Shown: positions 1-6,439, counted from the first letter of the stretch. The stretch is 7,301 nt of DNA from Acidimicrobiia bacterium (GCA_010030605.1 RHCK01000080.1:1-7301); one strand, 5' to 3'. Notes: generated by a model from the letters alone, not told the origin. Numbers and translations: made by a program.

Positions 1-659
1 CCGGTCGCAGTGCGCGCAACCACTTGCGTTGGATGGCCGTCAGCAACGGACTTTCGCCCAAGCGGGTCGATGAAGTGCTCGAGATCGTCGGTCTGAACGA
101 GGTCGCCAAGAAGCGGGCCGGACAGTTCTCGTTGGGTATGAAGCAACGACTGGGCATCGCTTCGGTCCTTCTCGGCGATCCGCGCGTCGTCATTCTCGAC
201 GAGCCAGCGAACGGTCTCGACCCCGAGGGCATTCGATGGATTCGCGAAATGCTGAAGCATCTCGCGTCACAAGGACGAGCCGTTCTCGTCAGCAGTCATC
301 TGCTCTCGGAGATGGCGCTCATCGCCGACGAGTTGGTGGTGATCGGCAAGGGTCGCTTGATCGAACAATGCACCGTCGACCAGTTCATTGCCCGCCATGC
401 GAAGCGTTGGGTGGTCGTGCGCAGTCCGCAACTCGCCACTCTGGTCGAGGTGGCGCGAGCCAACGGCATGCAAGTGGCGACGGGTGACGGTGTCGCCGAG
501 TTCCACGGCGTGGAGTCGGCAACGATCGGAGAGCTGGCCGCCCGAAACGCCATCGTGTTGCACGAGCTTTCCACGCAGACCGGATCCTTGGAGGACGCCT
601 TCCTCGAGGTGACCGCATCGTCGGTGGAGTATCACGGACGCACGGAGGCCAACTCGTGA
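1..659 (+). CDS. ABC transporter ATP-binding protein, 5' truncated by window edge
   Basis: This is the nucleotide-binding subunit of an ABC transporter, which hydrolyses ATP on the cytoplasmic face to drive the membrane partner encoded next. The frame is already open at base 3 (GRSARNHLRW...), so the true start and the Walker A loop lie upstream; about 218 residues are visible and roughly 80-90 are missing. Visible motifs in order are an ABC signature of the FSLGMKQRLG type (about 126-155), Walker B with D-loop VVILDEPANGLDP (about 186-224) and the H-switch VLVSSH with its His at 297-299. A C-terminal extension follows. The SLGMKQR signature in place of LSGGQ is typical of the BcrA/drug-resistance-ATPase group that pairs with ABC-2 permeases. 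The TGA stop overlaps the next start in a GTGA arrangement, so the two genes are probably translationally coupled. The substrate cannot be told from sequence. TTG at 24 should not be taken as the start, since homologous-looking sequence continues upstream of it. Confidence 0.93.
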   Translation, partial: GRSARNHLRWMAVSNGLSPKRVDEVLEIVGLNEVAKKRAGQFSLGMKQRLGIASVLLGDPRVVILDEPANGLDPEGIRWIREMLKHLASQGRAVLVSSHLLSEMALIADELVVIGKGRLIEQCTVDQFIARHAKRWVVVRSPQLATLVEVARANGMQVATGDGVAEFHGVESATIGELAARNAIVLHELSTQTGSLEDAFLEVTASSVEYHGRTEANS

Positions 660-1399
660 TCGCGCTGATTCGAAGTGAATGGATCAAGTTGCGCACGGTG
701 CGTTCGAACGTCACGACCGCAATTGTTGCGGTGGCCATTCCGTTGCTCATCACGCTGCTGTCGGTGGCGTTCATGAAGACGTCGAGCATCGACGAAAGCA
801 CGTTGTCGGACTTCGTTCTCGGTACCGGGTCCATCGCCGTGTTGTTGATCGGAGTCATCGGGGTGCTGTGCGTCACCCAGGAGTACTCGCAGGGAACGAT
901 TCGCCTCACGTTGGCCGCGACGCCGGGTCGCACGCGTGTCTACGTTGGCAAGGCGACCCTCATGGCTCTCGTCGGCGCGGCGCTCACCGGATTCATCATC
1001 CTCGCTTCGCTCGTGGTCGGTTCGCTGATCCTCGGATCGCGAGACGTACCCGGCTCGCACACGTCGATGAGTGCCGGCCTCACCTCGATGGTGCTCATGG
1101 GAGCTCTCGTGGCCTTGCTCGGCATGGCGATCGGAACTCTCACTCGGAACCCACCGAGCGCCATCACGACCCTCGTTCTGTGGCCGTTGTTGGTGGAAGG
1201 CATCGTCGGAGGTTTGCTGAGCCTGGCCGTTGGTGACGACGTCCGTCGGTGGATGCCCTTCCAGACCGGCTTCAATTCGATGTTCCCGGAAACACCGGAC
1301 AACGGTTTCACCCGATGGGAATCACTCGGATATTTCGCCGCCTGGGTTCTGGTGGTCACCGTTCTCGCCGAGCGCAGCTTCAAGCGTCGAGACGCCTAA
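656..1399 (+). CDS. ABC-2 type transporter permease subunit
   Basis: This 247-residue membrane protein is the partner of the preceding ATPase. About six hydrophobic segments are visible: roughly residues 20-39, 53-73, 101-127, 139-161, 169-191 and 225-238. The N-terminus (IRSEWIKLRTVRSN) is the amphipathic, positively charged lead-in usual for ABC-2 permeases. After segment 2 comes the family hallmark QEYSQGTIRLTLAATPGR (residues 75-92). The C-terminus is basic (ERSFKRRDA). The start is GTG at 656 inside the ATPase stop (GTGA), so translational coupling is likely. Together the pair resembles two-gene exporter units of the BcrAB/NatAB kind used for peptides, antibiotics or ions. No biosynthesis or immunity gene is adjacent, so the cargo is unknown. 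The gene ends 33 bases before acs with no hairpin between them, so read-through into acs is possible. Confidence 0.9.
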   Translation: MIALIRSEWIKLRTVRSNVTTAIVAVAIPLLITLLSVAFMKTSSIDESTLSDFVLGTGSIAVLLIGVIGVLCVTQEYSQGTIRLTLAATPGRTRVYVGKATLMALVGAALTGFIILASLVVGSLILGSRDVPGSHTSMSAGLTSMVLMGALVALLGMAIGTLTRNPPSAITTLVLWPLLVEGIVGGLLSLAVGDDVRRWMPFQTGFNSMFPETPDNGFTRWESLGYFAAWVLVVTVLAERSFKRRDA

Positions 1400-1432
1400 A
1401 GTTCGTTCGTCACAACGTCCGACGGGGGAGTC

Positions 1433-3385
1433 ATGGCCGGCGAACAGAACAACATCGACGATCTTCTCTTGGAGAACCGCAAGTTCCCGCCTCCGGTGGA
1501 CTTTCAGAAGAACGCCTTGGTGGCGGGCACCTTTCTCTATGACGAGGCTCGCGCCGATGATGAGGGTTTCTGGGCGCGACAGGCGGCCGAGTTGCTGCAC
1601 TGGGACACCGACTGGCACACGATCTGCGAATGGAATCTGCCGTATGCGAAGTGGTTCGTTGGCGGTCAACTGAACGTCTCGTTCAATTGTCTCGATCGTC
1701 ATGTGCTCGCCGGACGCGGCGACAAGGTGGCCATCCATTGGGAAGGTGAACCCGGCGACACGCGCACCATCACCTACGCGCAATTGCTCGACGAAACCAA
1801 GAAGTTCGCGAACGTCTTGAAGTCACTCGGCGTCGCGAAAGGCGATCGCGTCAACATCTATTTGCCGATGGTGCCGGAAGCCGCCGTGGCGATGCTGGCC
1901 TGCGCGCGCATCGGTGCCGCGCACAGCGTGGTGTTCGGCGGGTTCTCGTCTCAGGCGTTGGCCGATCGCATCAATGACGCTTCGGCCAAGGTGCTCATCA
2001 CCGCCGATGGTGGATACCGACGCGGTGAAGTCTTCGCGCTCAAGCCGGCGGCCGACGAGGCGTTGGCGAACACACCAACCATCGAACACGTGGTGGTGGT
2101 GAAGCGTGGCGGCAACGACGTGAACATGGTCGACGGTCGCGATCACTGGTATCACGACCTGATGGCCGAGGCGTCGCTCGATTGTCCGGCCGAGCCGATG
2201 GACAGCGAACAGTTGCTGTTTCTCTTGTACACGTCGGGGACCACCGGCAAGCCCAAGGGCATCATGCACACCACGGGCGGCTACCTCACCCATGTCACAT
2301 ACACGCACAAGTACGTGTTCGATCTGCATCCCGAGTCCGACGTGTATTGGTGCACCGCCGATGTGGGTTGGATCACCGGTCACAGTTACATCGTGTACGG
2401 GCCGCTGTCGAACGGCGCGACACAAGTGATCTACGAAGGCGTTCCCAACTTCCCGGGCAACGATCGTCTGTGGTCGATCGTCGAGAAGTACGGCGTCACC
2501 ATCTTCTACACCGCACCGACGGCCATCCGAACCTTCATGAAATGGGGAGATCAAGAGCCGGCCAAGCACGACATGTCGTCGTTGAGGTTGCTCGGCTCGG
2601 TGGGCGAGCCCATCAACCCCGAAGCGTGGATGTGGTATCGCGACACCATTGGTCGCGGAACGTGTCCGGTCGTCGACACGTGGTGGCAGACCGAGACCGG
2701 CGGAATCATGATCTCGCCTCTTCCCGGAGCCACCACGTTGAAGCCCGGGTCGGCCACGTTCCCGTTGCCCGGTATCACCGCTGAAGTGGTGGACGAATCC
2801 GGAGCGCGCATCGATCATGGCGGGGGATACCTCACGCTCACGCGCCCGTGGCCCGGAATGTTGCGCGGAATCTGGGGCGACCCCGAGCGTTACAAGGAGA
2901 CGTATTGGAGCCGTTACGGCGACCGATACTTCGCCGGCGACGGGGCCAAACTCGACGCCGACGGGTACTTGTGGTTGCTCGGCCGCGTGGACGACGTGAT
3001 GAACGTGAGCGGACACCGCATCAGCACGACCGAGGTGGAGAGTGCGTTGGTGTCACACCCGGCGGTGGCCGAGGCCGCGGTGGTGGGCGCGAACGATGCG
3101 ACCACCGGACAAGCGATCATCGCGTACGTGACGTTGCGCGGCGGGTCGAGCGTGGACGAGGGAGATTTGCGCAATCACGTGGCCAAGGAGATCGGCGCGA
3201 TCGCCAAGCCCAAGACGATCTATTTCACGCCGGAGTTGCCCAAGACACGTAGCGGCAAGATCATGCGACGTTTGTTGCGCGATGTGGCCGAGGGACGGAA
3301 CTTGGGCGACACGACGACGCTGGCGGATGCGAGCGTGGTGAACGAGCTGCAAAAGCGCGCCGCCGAAGCCCCGTCCGAAGACTGA
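1433..3385 (+). CDS. acs: acetyl-CoA synthetase (acetate--CoA ligase, AMP-forming)
   Basis: This cytoplasmic enzyme activates acetate with ATP to acetyl-AMP and then transfers the acetyl group to CoA. At 650 residues it matches the usual Acs length. Adenylate-forming motifs are intact: the A3 phosphate loop YTSGTTGKPKG at 266-276; A5 WWQTETGG at 417-424, whose Trp pair is typical of acetyl-specific enzymes; A7/A8 YFAGDGAKL from 499; hinge and C-domain GRVDDVMNVSGHRIS at 517-531; and A10 PKTRSGKIMRR at 603-613. Lys609 is the catalytic lysine that is reversibly acetylated in known Acs proteins, so post-translational control by an acetyltransferase/deacylase is possible. ATG at 1433 is the only in-frame start after the upstream stop. 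A G-rich GGGGGAG lies just 2 bases before it, an unusually short Shine-Dalgarno spacing. The downstream neighbour is convergent and separated by a large inverted repeat. The assignment is secure; the narrower alternative of propionyl-CoA synthetase is less likely given the overall match. Confidence 0.97.
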   Translation: MAGEQNNIDDLLLENRKFPPPVDFQKNALVAGTFLYDEARADDEGFWARQAAELLHWDTDWHTICEWNLPYAKWFVGGQLNVSFNCLDRHVLAGRGDKVAIHWEGEPGDTRTITYAQLLDETKKFANVLKSLGVAKGDRVNIYLPMVPEAAVAMLACARIGAAHSVVFGGFSSQALADRINDASAKVLITADGGYRRGEVFALKPAADEALANTPTIEHVVVVKRGGNDVNMVDGRDHWYHDLMAEASLDCPAEPMDSEQLLFLLYTSGTTGKPKGIMHTTGGYLTHVTYTHKYVFDLHPESDVYWCTADVGWITGHSYIVYGPLSNGATQVIYEGVPNFPGNDRLWSIVEKYGVTIFYTAPTAIRTFMKWGDQEPAKHDMSSLRLLGSVGEPINPEAWMWYRDTIGRGTCPVVDTWWQTETGGIMISPLPGATTLKPGSATFPLPGITAEVVDESGARIDHGGGYLTLTRPWPGMLRGIWGDPERYKETYWSRYGDRYFAGDGAKLDADGYLWLLGRVDDVMNVSGHRISTTEVESALVSHPAVAEAAVVGANDATTGQAIIAYVTLRGGSSVDEGDLRNHVAKEIGAIAKPKTIYFTPELPKTRSGKIMRRLLRDVAEGRNLGDTTTLADASVVNELQKRAAEAPSED

Positions 3386-3398
3386 CCCACCACCGTTG

Positions 3399-3504
3399 TT
3401 GGGATCGAAAACACGTCGTTTTTGGGGGATTGTTTACCCAACGACATTGATGATGCTGACGTTGGGAACGTGGACCCCCAAAAACGACGTGTTTTCGATC
3501 CCAA
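3399..3504. terminator. Large inverted repeat between convergent genes, probable bidirectional terminator
   Basis: Two perfect 30-base inverted arms lie at 3399-3428 and 3475-3504, starting TTGGGATCGAAAAC and ending in TTTTTGGGGG on the left arm. They enclose 46 bases. Inside these, a 7-bp stem CCCAACG/CGTTGGG (3437-3443 with 3460-3466) leaves a symmetrical 8/8 internal loop and a 16-base apical loop. The element starts 13 bases after the acs stop and ends 12 bases before the yajQ stop, so it can end transcripts from both sides. The arms carry A4/T5 runs, but no long U-tract follows the stem on either strand, so it is not a textbook intrinsic terminator. It could instead be a small repeated or MITE-like element. 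I see no target-site duplication and no second copy in this window. Confidence 0.75.
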
Positions 3505-3516
3505 TGAGTTAAAGGG

Positions 3517-4005
3517 TTAGTCGCGGAAGTTGTTGAACTGCAGCGGGATCCCCAGATCCTCGCCCTTCAGCAACGCGATCACCGCTTGCAGATCGTCGCG
3601 CTTCTTGCCGTTCACGCGAATCGTGTCTCCTTGCGTCTGGCTGCTGATGCCCTTGGGACCCTTCTCCTTGATCAGGCGATTGATCTCACGGGCTTTGTCC
3701 GACGAGATGCCCACCTTGATGGTCACCACTTGGCGCACCGAGTTCTGGGTGGCCTCTTCCACTTTGCCGTAATCCAAGCCACGCAGCGACACGCCACGCT
3801 TCACCAGACGTTCCTCGAGCACCACCCGCAGGGCGTTCAACCGATCCTCGGTGATGGAACGCATGGTCAACACCAAGTCCTTTTGTTCGATGGACGAGTC
3901 GGTGTTCTTGAAGTCGAATCGCGTGGCGATCTCGCGCTGGGCTTGATCGACCGCGTTGCGCACTTCCTGGTGGTCGACTTCGGAGACAACGTCAAAACTG
4001 GCCAT
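3517..4005 (-). CDS. yajQ: YajQ family nucleotide-binding protein (UPF0234)
   Basis: This is a complete 162-residue member of the small YajQ family, the usual length. Hallmarks are the N-terminal FDVVSEVDHQEVRNAVDQA (residues 4-22), TRFDFKNT (28-35), the central RGVSLRGLDYGKVEEA, and the C-terminal VNGKKRDDLQAVIALL followed by IPLQFNNFRD. Family members are cytoplasmic two-domain ferredoxin-like proteins. Some bind cyclic di-GMP and act with a transcription factor (the Xanthomonas XC_3703 work), and others have been reported to bind nucleotides or tRNA. Which role applies here cannot be told, as no c-di-GMP enzyme or partner regulator is nearby. The gene is single, convergent with acs and divergent from tRNA-Tyr. 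No Shine-Dalgarno sequence precedes the ATG. A TACGCT hexamer ends exactly six bases upstream, suggesting a leaderless mRNA and supporting this start. Confidence 0.95.
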   Translation of the reverse strand: MASFDVVSEVDHQEVRNAVDQAQREIATRFDFKNTDSSIEQKDLVLTMRSITEDRLNALRVVLEERLVKRGVSLRGLDYGKVEEATQNSVRQVVTIKVGISSDKAREINRLIKEKGPKGISSQTQGDTIRVNGKKRDDLQAVIALLKGEDLGIPLQFNNFRD

Positions 4006-4011
4006 GCGAAC

Positions 4012-4017
4012 AGCGTA
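4012..4017 (-). promoter_or_regulatory. Putative -10 hexamer of leaderless yajQ
   Basis: On the minus strand the sequence reads GATTACGCTGTTCGC and then ATG. The TACGCT hexamer fits TANNNT and leaves six bases before the A of the start codon, so transcription would begin at the ATG itself. No convincing -35 hexamer is visible about 17 bases upstream in the GC-rich sequence. Inferred from spacing only. Confidence 0.5.
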
Positions 4018-4069
4018 ATCACCGGCCCCGAGGGGTCGCGGGAGGTGGTGGCGAGCGGAGTCGCGCCGA

Positions 4070-4075
4070 TACGCT
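4070..4075 (+). promoter_or_regulatory. Candidate -10 hexamer for tRNA-Tyr
   Basis: TACGCT within CGATACGCTCAG lies 17 bases before the mature tRNA-Tyr 5' end and fits TANNNT. It would give a leader of about ten bases. The same core (GAT-ACGCT) appears in the divergent yajQ promoter candidate on the other strand. The -35 region is not recognisable, so this is weak. Confidence 0.35.
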
Positions 4076-4092
4076 CAGCGTCTGCATAAGTG

Positions 4093-4174
4093 GGGTCGGT
4101 GCCCGAGCGGCCAAAGGGAGCAGACTGTAAATCTGCCGGCACTGCCTACGTAGGTTCGAATCCTGCCCGGCCCA
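4093..4174 (+). tRNA. tRNA-Tyr(GTA)
   Basis: This is an 82-base class II tRNA with a long variable arm. The acceptor stem GGGTCGG pairs with CCGGCCC (one G-U). The D-stem is CCC/GGG. The anticodon stem GCAGA/TCTGC holds the loop CTGTAAA with anticodon GTA at 4127-4129. The variable arm forms GGCA-C-TGCC, and the T-arm is GTAGG-TTCGAAT-CCTGC. The discriminator base is A. The 3' CCA is not encoded, so it must be added enzymatically. A strong hairpin follows 11 bases downstream. Confidence 0.96.
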
Positions 4175-4185
4175 CGCATCTCGGT

Positions 4186-4215
4186 CGATGAGCCGCCCTT
4201 CGGGGCGGCTCATCG
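4186..4215 (+). terminator. Strong UUCG hairpin after tRNA-Tyr
   Basis: A perfect 13-bp stem (4186-4198 with 4203-4215) is closed by a C(UUCG)G tetraloop, an exceptionally stable RNA hairpin. It lies directly after tRNA-Tyr and is the likely end of that transcript. No T-tract follows (CGTGTTGGG), as in many actinobacterial hairpin terminators. Confidence 0.8.
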
Positions 4216-4228
4216 CGTGTTGGGCTCC

Positions 4229-4255
4229 TTGTGACTTTCTTGATCGTTCTCACAA
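4229..4255. promoter_or_regulatory. Inverted repeat TTGTGA-N15-TCACAA, possible operator upstream of peroxidase
   Basis: Six-base arms at 4229-4234 and 4250-4255 have centres 21 bases apart, two helical turns, and lie 45-71 bases before the peroxidase start. This geometry suits a dimeric or paired regulator site. A six-base inverted repeat can also arise by chance in a region this size. No clear -10/-35 pair was found nearby. Confidence 0.25.
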
Positions 4256-4299
4256 CGAACGTCCCCGGTTCTCTCACCTGGGTGTCGGAGAGTCATCCC

Positions 4300-5763
4300 A
4301 TGAAACGACTGATGACCGCCAGCATCGCCCTGTCCACCGGACTTTCGAGTCTCATCGCCATTCCCATCGACCACGCGTCGGCGGCCACCTGCGGATCGCC
4401 GGGATCGTCGTACGGGCAGTTGTTCCCTGGTTTGCCCGACGCGTCGTGGGACGTGACGGATCTTCGCGCTTTGTCGACGGCCATGATCGCCGCCGCCGAC
4501 GAACCAACCGCTCCCGGTGCGCTCGACCCCGAGGACAACGCGGCGATTCCGGCCGCGTACACGTACTTCGGTCAGTTCGTCGACCACGACCTGACCCTCG
4601 ACGACCGACCCGACGATCTGACGACGCCCACGGATCCGTCGACGTTGGTCAACGCGCGCACACCGCAGTTGGATCTGGACTCGTTGTACGGGAATGGACC
4701 GACTTCGTCGTCGCAGTTGTACGAAAGCGATCACGTTCATTTGCTCGTGGGCGCGTCGCTCACTGGCAGTCGCGATCTCGGTGCACGCGACCTTCCGCGC
4801 GACGCGTCGGGTCGAGCGATCATCGGCGATCCGCGCAACGACGAGAACCGCATCGTGGCCGGAATCCATTCGTTGTTCATTCGCTTCCACAACGTCACGG
4901 TCGATCGAATTCGACGACGTAATCCGAACATGTCGAGTTCGGTGTTGTTCGCGCGTGCCCGTCAAGAAGTGCTGAACGCGTATCAGTGGATCGTGCTCAC
5001 CGATTATCTCCCACGAATCGTGGGTCAAAAGACGGTCGACAACACGGTGCGTCGTCGCGGTTCTCGTTGGGTCACCACGTTGCGGAACTACACGTCGTGC
5101 GCGAGCATGCCCATCGAGTTCTCGGCGGCGGCCTATCGATTCGGCCATTCGCAAGTGCGCGCGTTCTATCGCATCAACTCCTCCACGGATCCGCTACCGG
5201 TCTTCTCGGGTACGTTCGTGCCCGGCAGCGATCTCACGGGTTTCTCGCCGTCACCGTCGACGTTCGGCATCGATTGGAATCTCTTCGTTCCGTCGCGATC
5301 GGGCACAGCGCAACCGTCGTACAAGATCGATGGTTCACTCACTCACTCGCTGAGCTTGTTGCCGTTGCCGACCACTGGTGTCGGACCGGCGAACCTCGCG
5401 TTGCGCAATCTGCTTCGCGGTCAGCAGCTCGGACTGCCGTCGGGTCAGGACGTGGCCCGGGCCATGGGGGTCACCCCCTTGCCCGACAGTCAGATTTTGA
5501 TCGGGGCCGCCACCGGCGACCCGACCGATCAGCGCCCGATCACCGACATCTCGGCGAATTTCGCCGGCTCGGCGCCGTTGTGGGTGTACGTGCTGGCCGA
5601 AGCGGGTCGCAACCCGTCCGGTCGGCTCGGCCCGGTGGGTGGTCGACTGGTGGCTGAAACGATTGTGGGGCTCTTGGCCTCGGACCCGACCTCGATCGTG
5701 GCTCGTTCGGGCGCCAAATCGCCGGTGACGAACCTGTGGGGACTCGTCAACTCGGTCCGCTGA
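4300..5763 (+). CDS. Secreted animal-type haem peroxidase (peroxidase-cyclooxygenase superfamily)
   Basis: This is a predicted exported haem peroxidase of 487 residues that would use hydrogen peroxide to oxidise halides, pseudohalides or organic substrates outside the membrane. Residues 1-28 form a signal peptide (MKRLM basic start, hydrophobic core, Ala-Ser-Ala before the cut). Catalytic positions known from myeloperoxidase are present: distal FGQFVDHD with Gln92, Asp95, His96 and calcium-ligand Asp97; GDPRNDEN with Arg179 and Glu182; IHSLFIRFHN; and the proximal haem ligand His283 in AAAYRFGHSQVR. Asp95 and Glu182 correspond to the residues that bind haem covalently in mammalian enzymes. 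ATG 4300 is chosen because GGAGAG lies seven bases upstream and the signal peptide begins there; the in-frame GTG at 4231 would add 23 residues before the signal. It is a single-domain form with no obvious calcium-repeat or anchor region. The gene stands alone, with the convergent GNAT gene across a hairpin. Substrate unknown. Confidence 0.93.
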   Translation: MKRLMTASIALSTGLSSLIAIPIDHASAATCGSPGSSYGQLFPGLPDASWDVTDLRALSTAMIAAADEPTAPGALDPEDNAAIPAAYTYFGQFVDHDLTLDDRPDDLTTPTDPSTLVNARTPQLDLDSLYGNGPTSSSQLYESDHVHLLVGASLTGSRDLGARDLPRDASGRAIIGDPRNDENRIVAGIHSLFIRFHNVTVDRIRRRNPNMSSSVLFARARQEVLNAYQWIVLTDYLPRIVGQKTVDNTVRRRGSRWVTTLRNYTSCASMPIEFSAAAYRFGHSQVRAFYRINSSTDPLPVFSGTFVPGSDLTGFSPSPSTFGIDWNLFVPSRSGTAQPSYKIDGSLTHSLSLLPLPTTGVGPANLALRNLLRGQQLGLPSGQDVARAMGVTPLPDSQILIGAATGDPTDQRPITDISANFAGSAPLWVYVLAEAGRNPSGRLGPVGGRLVAETIVGLLASDPTSIVARSGAKSPVTNLWGLVNSVR

Positions 5764-5767
5764 CCCC

Positions 5768-5815
5768 TTCTGGGTACGAAAAAGTGCCGGTTACGGGCAC
5801 TTTTCGTACCCAGAA
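5768..5815. terminator. Bidirectional hairpin terminator between peroxidase and GNAT genes
   Basis: Arms at 5768-5788 and 5796-5815 pair over 20 bp with one bulged A and a seven-base loop (GGTTACG). The core is GTGCC/GGCAC flanked by A5 on the left and T4 on the right, which works as an intrinsic terminator in both directions. The outer part reads TTCTGGGTACG. It starts five bases after the peroxidase stop and ends nine bases before the GNAT stop. Its outer TGGG-TA-CGAAAA resembles the arm of the larger repeat at 3399-3504. Confidence 0.85.
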
Positions 5816-5823
5816 CGGTGGTT

Positions 5824-6330
5824 TCAGAGCAGTTTTTGCATCAGGACCATGTCGATCCAGCGGTTGAACTTGCGTCCCACCTCGACTTCCACCCCCACCT
5901 CGCGGAACCCACACGAAGCGTGCAGGGCGCGGCTGGCCGTCCCGGAGGCCTCGATCCGGGCCATCACCGAATGGAATCCGGAGGCCGCCGCCAGGTCGAT
6001 CACCGCTGTGAGCAGGGCTTTTCCGATTCCGCGGCCGCCCAAATCGCGCCGCACATAGACCGAATCTTCCACCGTCGGGCGGTAGGCGGCCCGTTCCTTG
6101 TAGGGGCTCAGGCTGGCAAAGCCCACCACCTCACCCTCGAGCACGGCCACGATCGTGGCGAACGCTCCGCTGCGGGCGGCCAGCCACTCCTGTTGGTCGG
6201 CCAGGGTCCGTGGCACCAAGTCCATGGTGGCCGTGGTGTTCTCCACCTCATGGTTGTAGATCGTTCGAATGGCCTCGGCGTCGCCGATCTCGGCGGTCCG
6301 TATGGTCACCGGAGCAGGCGCTTCATCCAC
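5824..6330 (-). CDS. GNAT N-acetyltransferase, phosphinothricin acetyltransferase-like
   Basis: This 168-residue acetyl-CoA-dependent N-acetyltransferase belongs to the GNAT fold, closest in pattern to the Pat/YwnH group. Features seen are TIRTAEIGDAEAIRTIYNHEV (9-29), the region KERAAYRPTVEDSVYVRRD (78-96) leading into the acetyl-CoA loop GGRGIGKALL (98-107), and the C-terminal ALHASCGFREVG (135-146). Members of this group acetylate small amines such as phosphinothricin, methionine sulfoximine or methionine derivatives; the true substrate here is unknown. The GTG start at 6330 is favoured because a TAGTTT hexamer ends exactly six bases upstream and no Shine-Dalgarno sequence is present, which fits a leaderless mRNA. 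The in-frame GTG at 6307-6309 (residue 8) is an alternative. The gene is divergent from tRNA-Thr and convergent with the peroxidase. Confidence 0.9.
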   Translation of the reverse strand: MDEAPAPVTIRTAEIGDAEAIRTIYNHEVENTTATMDLVPRTLADQQEWLAARSGAFATIVAVLEGEVVGFASLSPYKERAAYRPTVEDSVYVRRDLGGRGIGKALLTAVIDLAAASGFHSVMARIEASGTASRALHASCGFREVGVEVEVGRKFNRWIDMVLMQKLL

Positions 6331-6336
6331 GTCGTC

Positions 6337-6342
6337 AAACTA
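6337..6342 (-). promoter_or_regulatory. Putative -10 hexamer of leaderless GNAT gene
   Basis: On the minus strand the sequence reads CGTTAGTTTGACGAC and then GTG. TAGTTT fits TANNNT and leaves exactly six bases before the start codon, placing transcription initiation on the first base of GTG. No clear -35 is seen. Confidence 0.45.
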
Positions 6343-6397
6343 ACGGGACGGCGGCTGATCATGCTGGTTACGCAGGGGTGGTTTCGCAGGTCAGGGC

Positions 6398-6405
6398 TAT
6401 ACACT
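6398..6405 (+). promoter_or_regulatory. Candidate -10 region for the tRNA-Thr/tRNA-Met/tuf block
   Basis: TATACACT within GGGCTATACACTCCC is the best -10-like sequence before tRNA-Thr; either TATACA or TACACT could serve. It would start transcription roughly 25-30 bases before the mature tRNA. No good -35 hexamer is visible. Confidence 0.4.
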
Positions 6406-6417
6406 CCCAAGCCGGCT

Positions 6418-6432
6418 CGTGGCTCCGCCACG
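6418..6432 (+). other. Small hairpin in the leader of tRNA-Thr
   Basis: CGTGGC (6418-6423) and GCCACG (6427-6432) form a perfect 6-bp stem with a three-base loop, ending seven bases before the tRNA-Thr 5' end. It may aid precursor processing; this is inference. Confidence 0.4.
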
Positions 6433-6439
6433 TACCTGC

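Noticed and set aside
24..26. TTG as a real start of the ABC ATPase
   Set aside because: The frame stays open to the window edge and upstream residues fit the family; Walker A would be missing otherwise.
1823..3016. Long minus-strand open frame opposite acs
   Set aside because: It is an antisense shadow of a GC-rich gene: the product is rich in Arg, His and Val with no recognisable motif, and acs on the other strand is unmistakable.
3399..3504. Insertion sequence remnant
   Set aside because: No transposase sequence lies between the arms and no target duplication flanks them; kept as a structured repeat or terminator instead.
4150..4174. tRNA-Tyr 3' end as an attachment site for an integrated element
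   Set aside because: No direct repeat of the tRNA 3' end is found downstream in the window and no integrase is present; likeness to the other tRNA T-arms is just the conserved TTCGA loop.
4231..4299. Upstream GTG start for the peroxidase
   Set aside because: It would put 23 extra residues before a clean signal peptide; ATG 4300 has a well-spaced GGAGAG.
4210..5154. Minus-strand open frame opposite the peroxidase
   Set aside because: The Arg-rich product has no family features and overlaps a gene with all its catalytic motifs.
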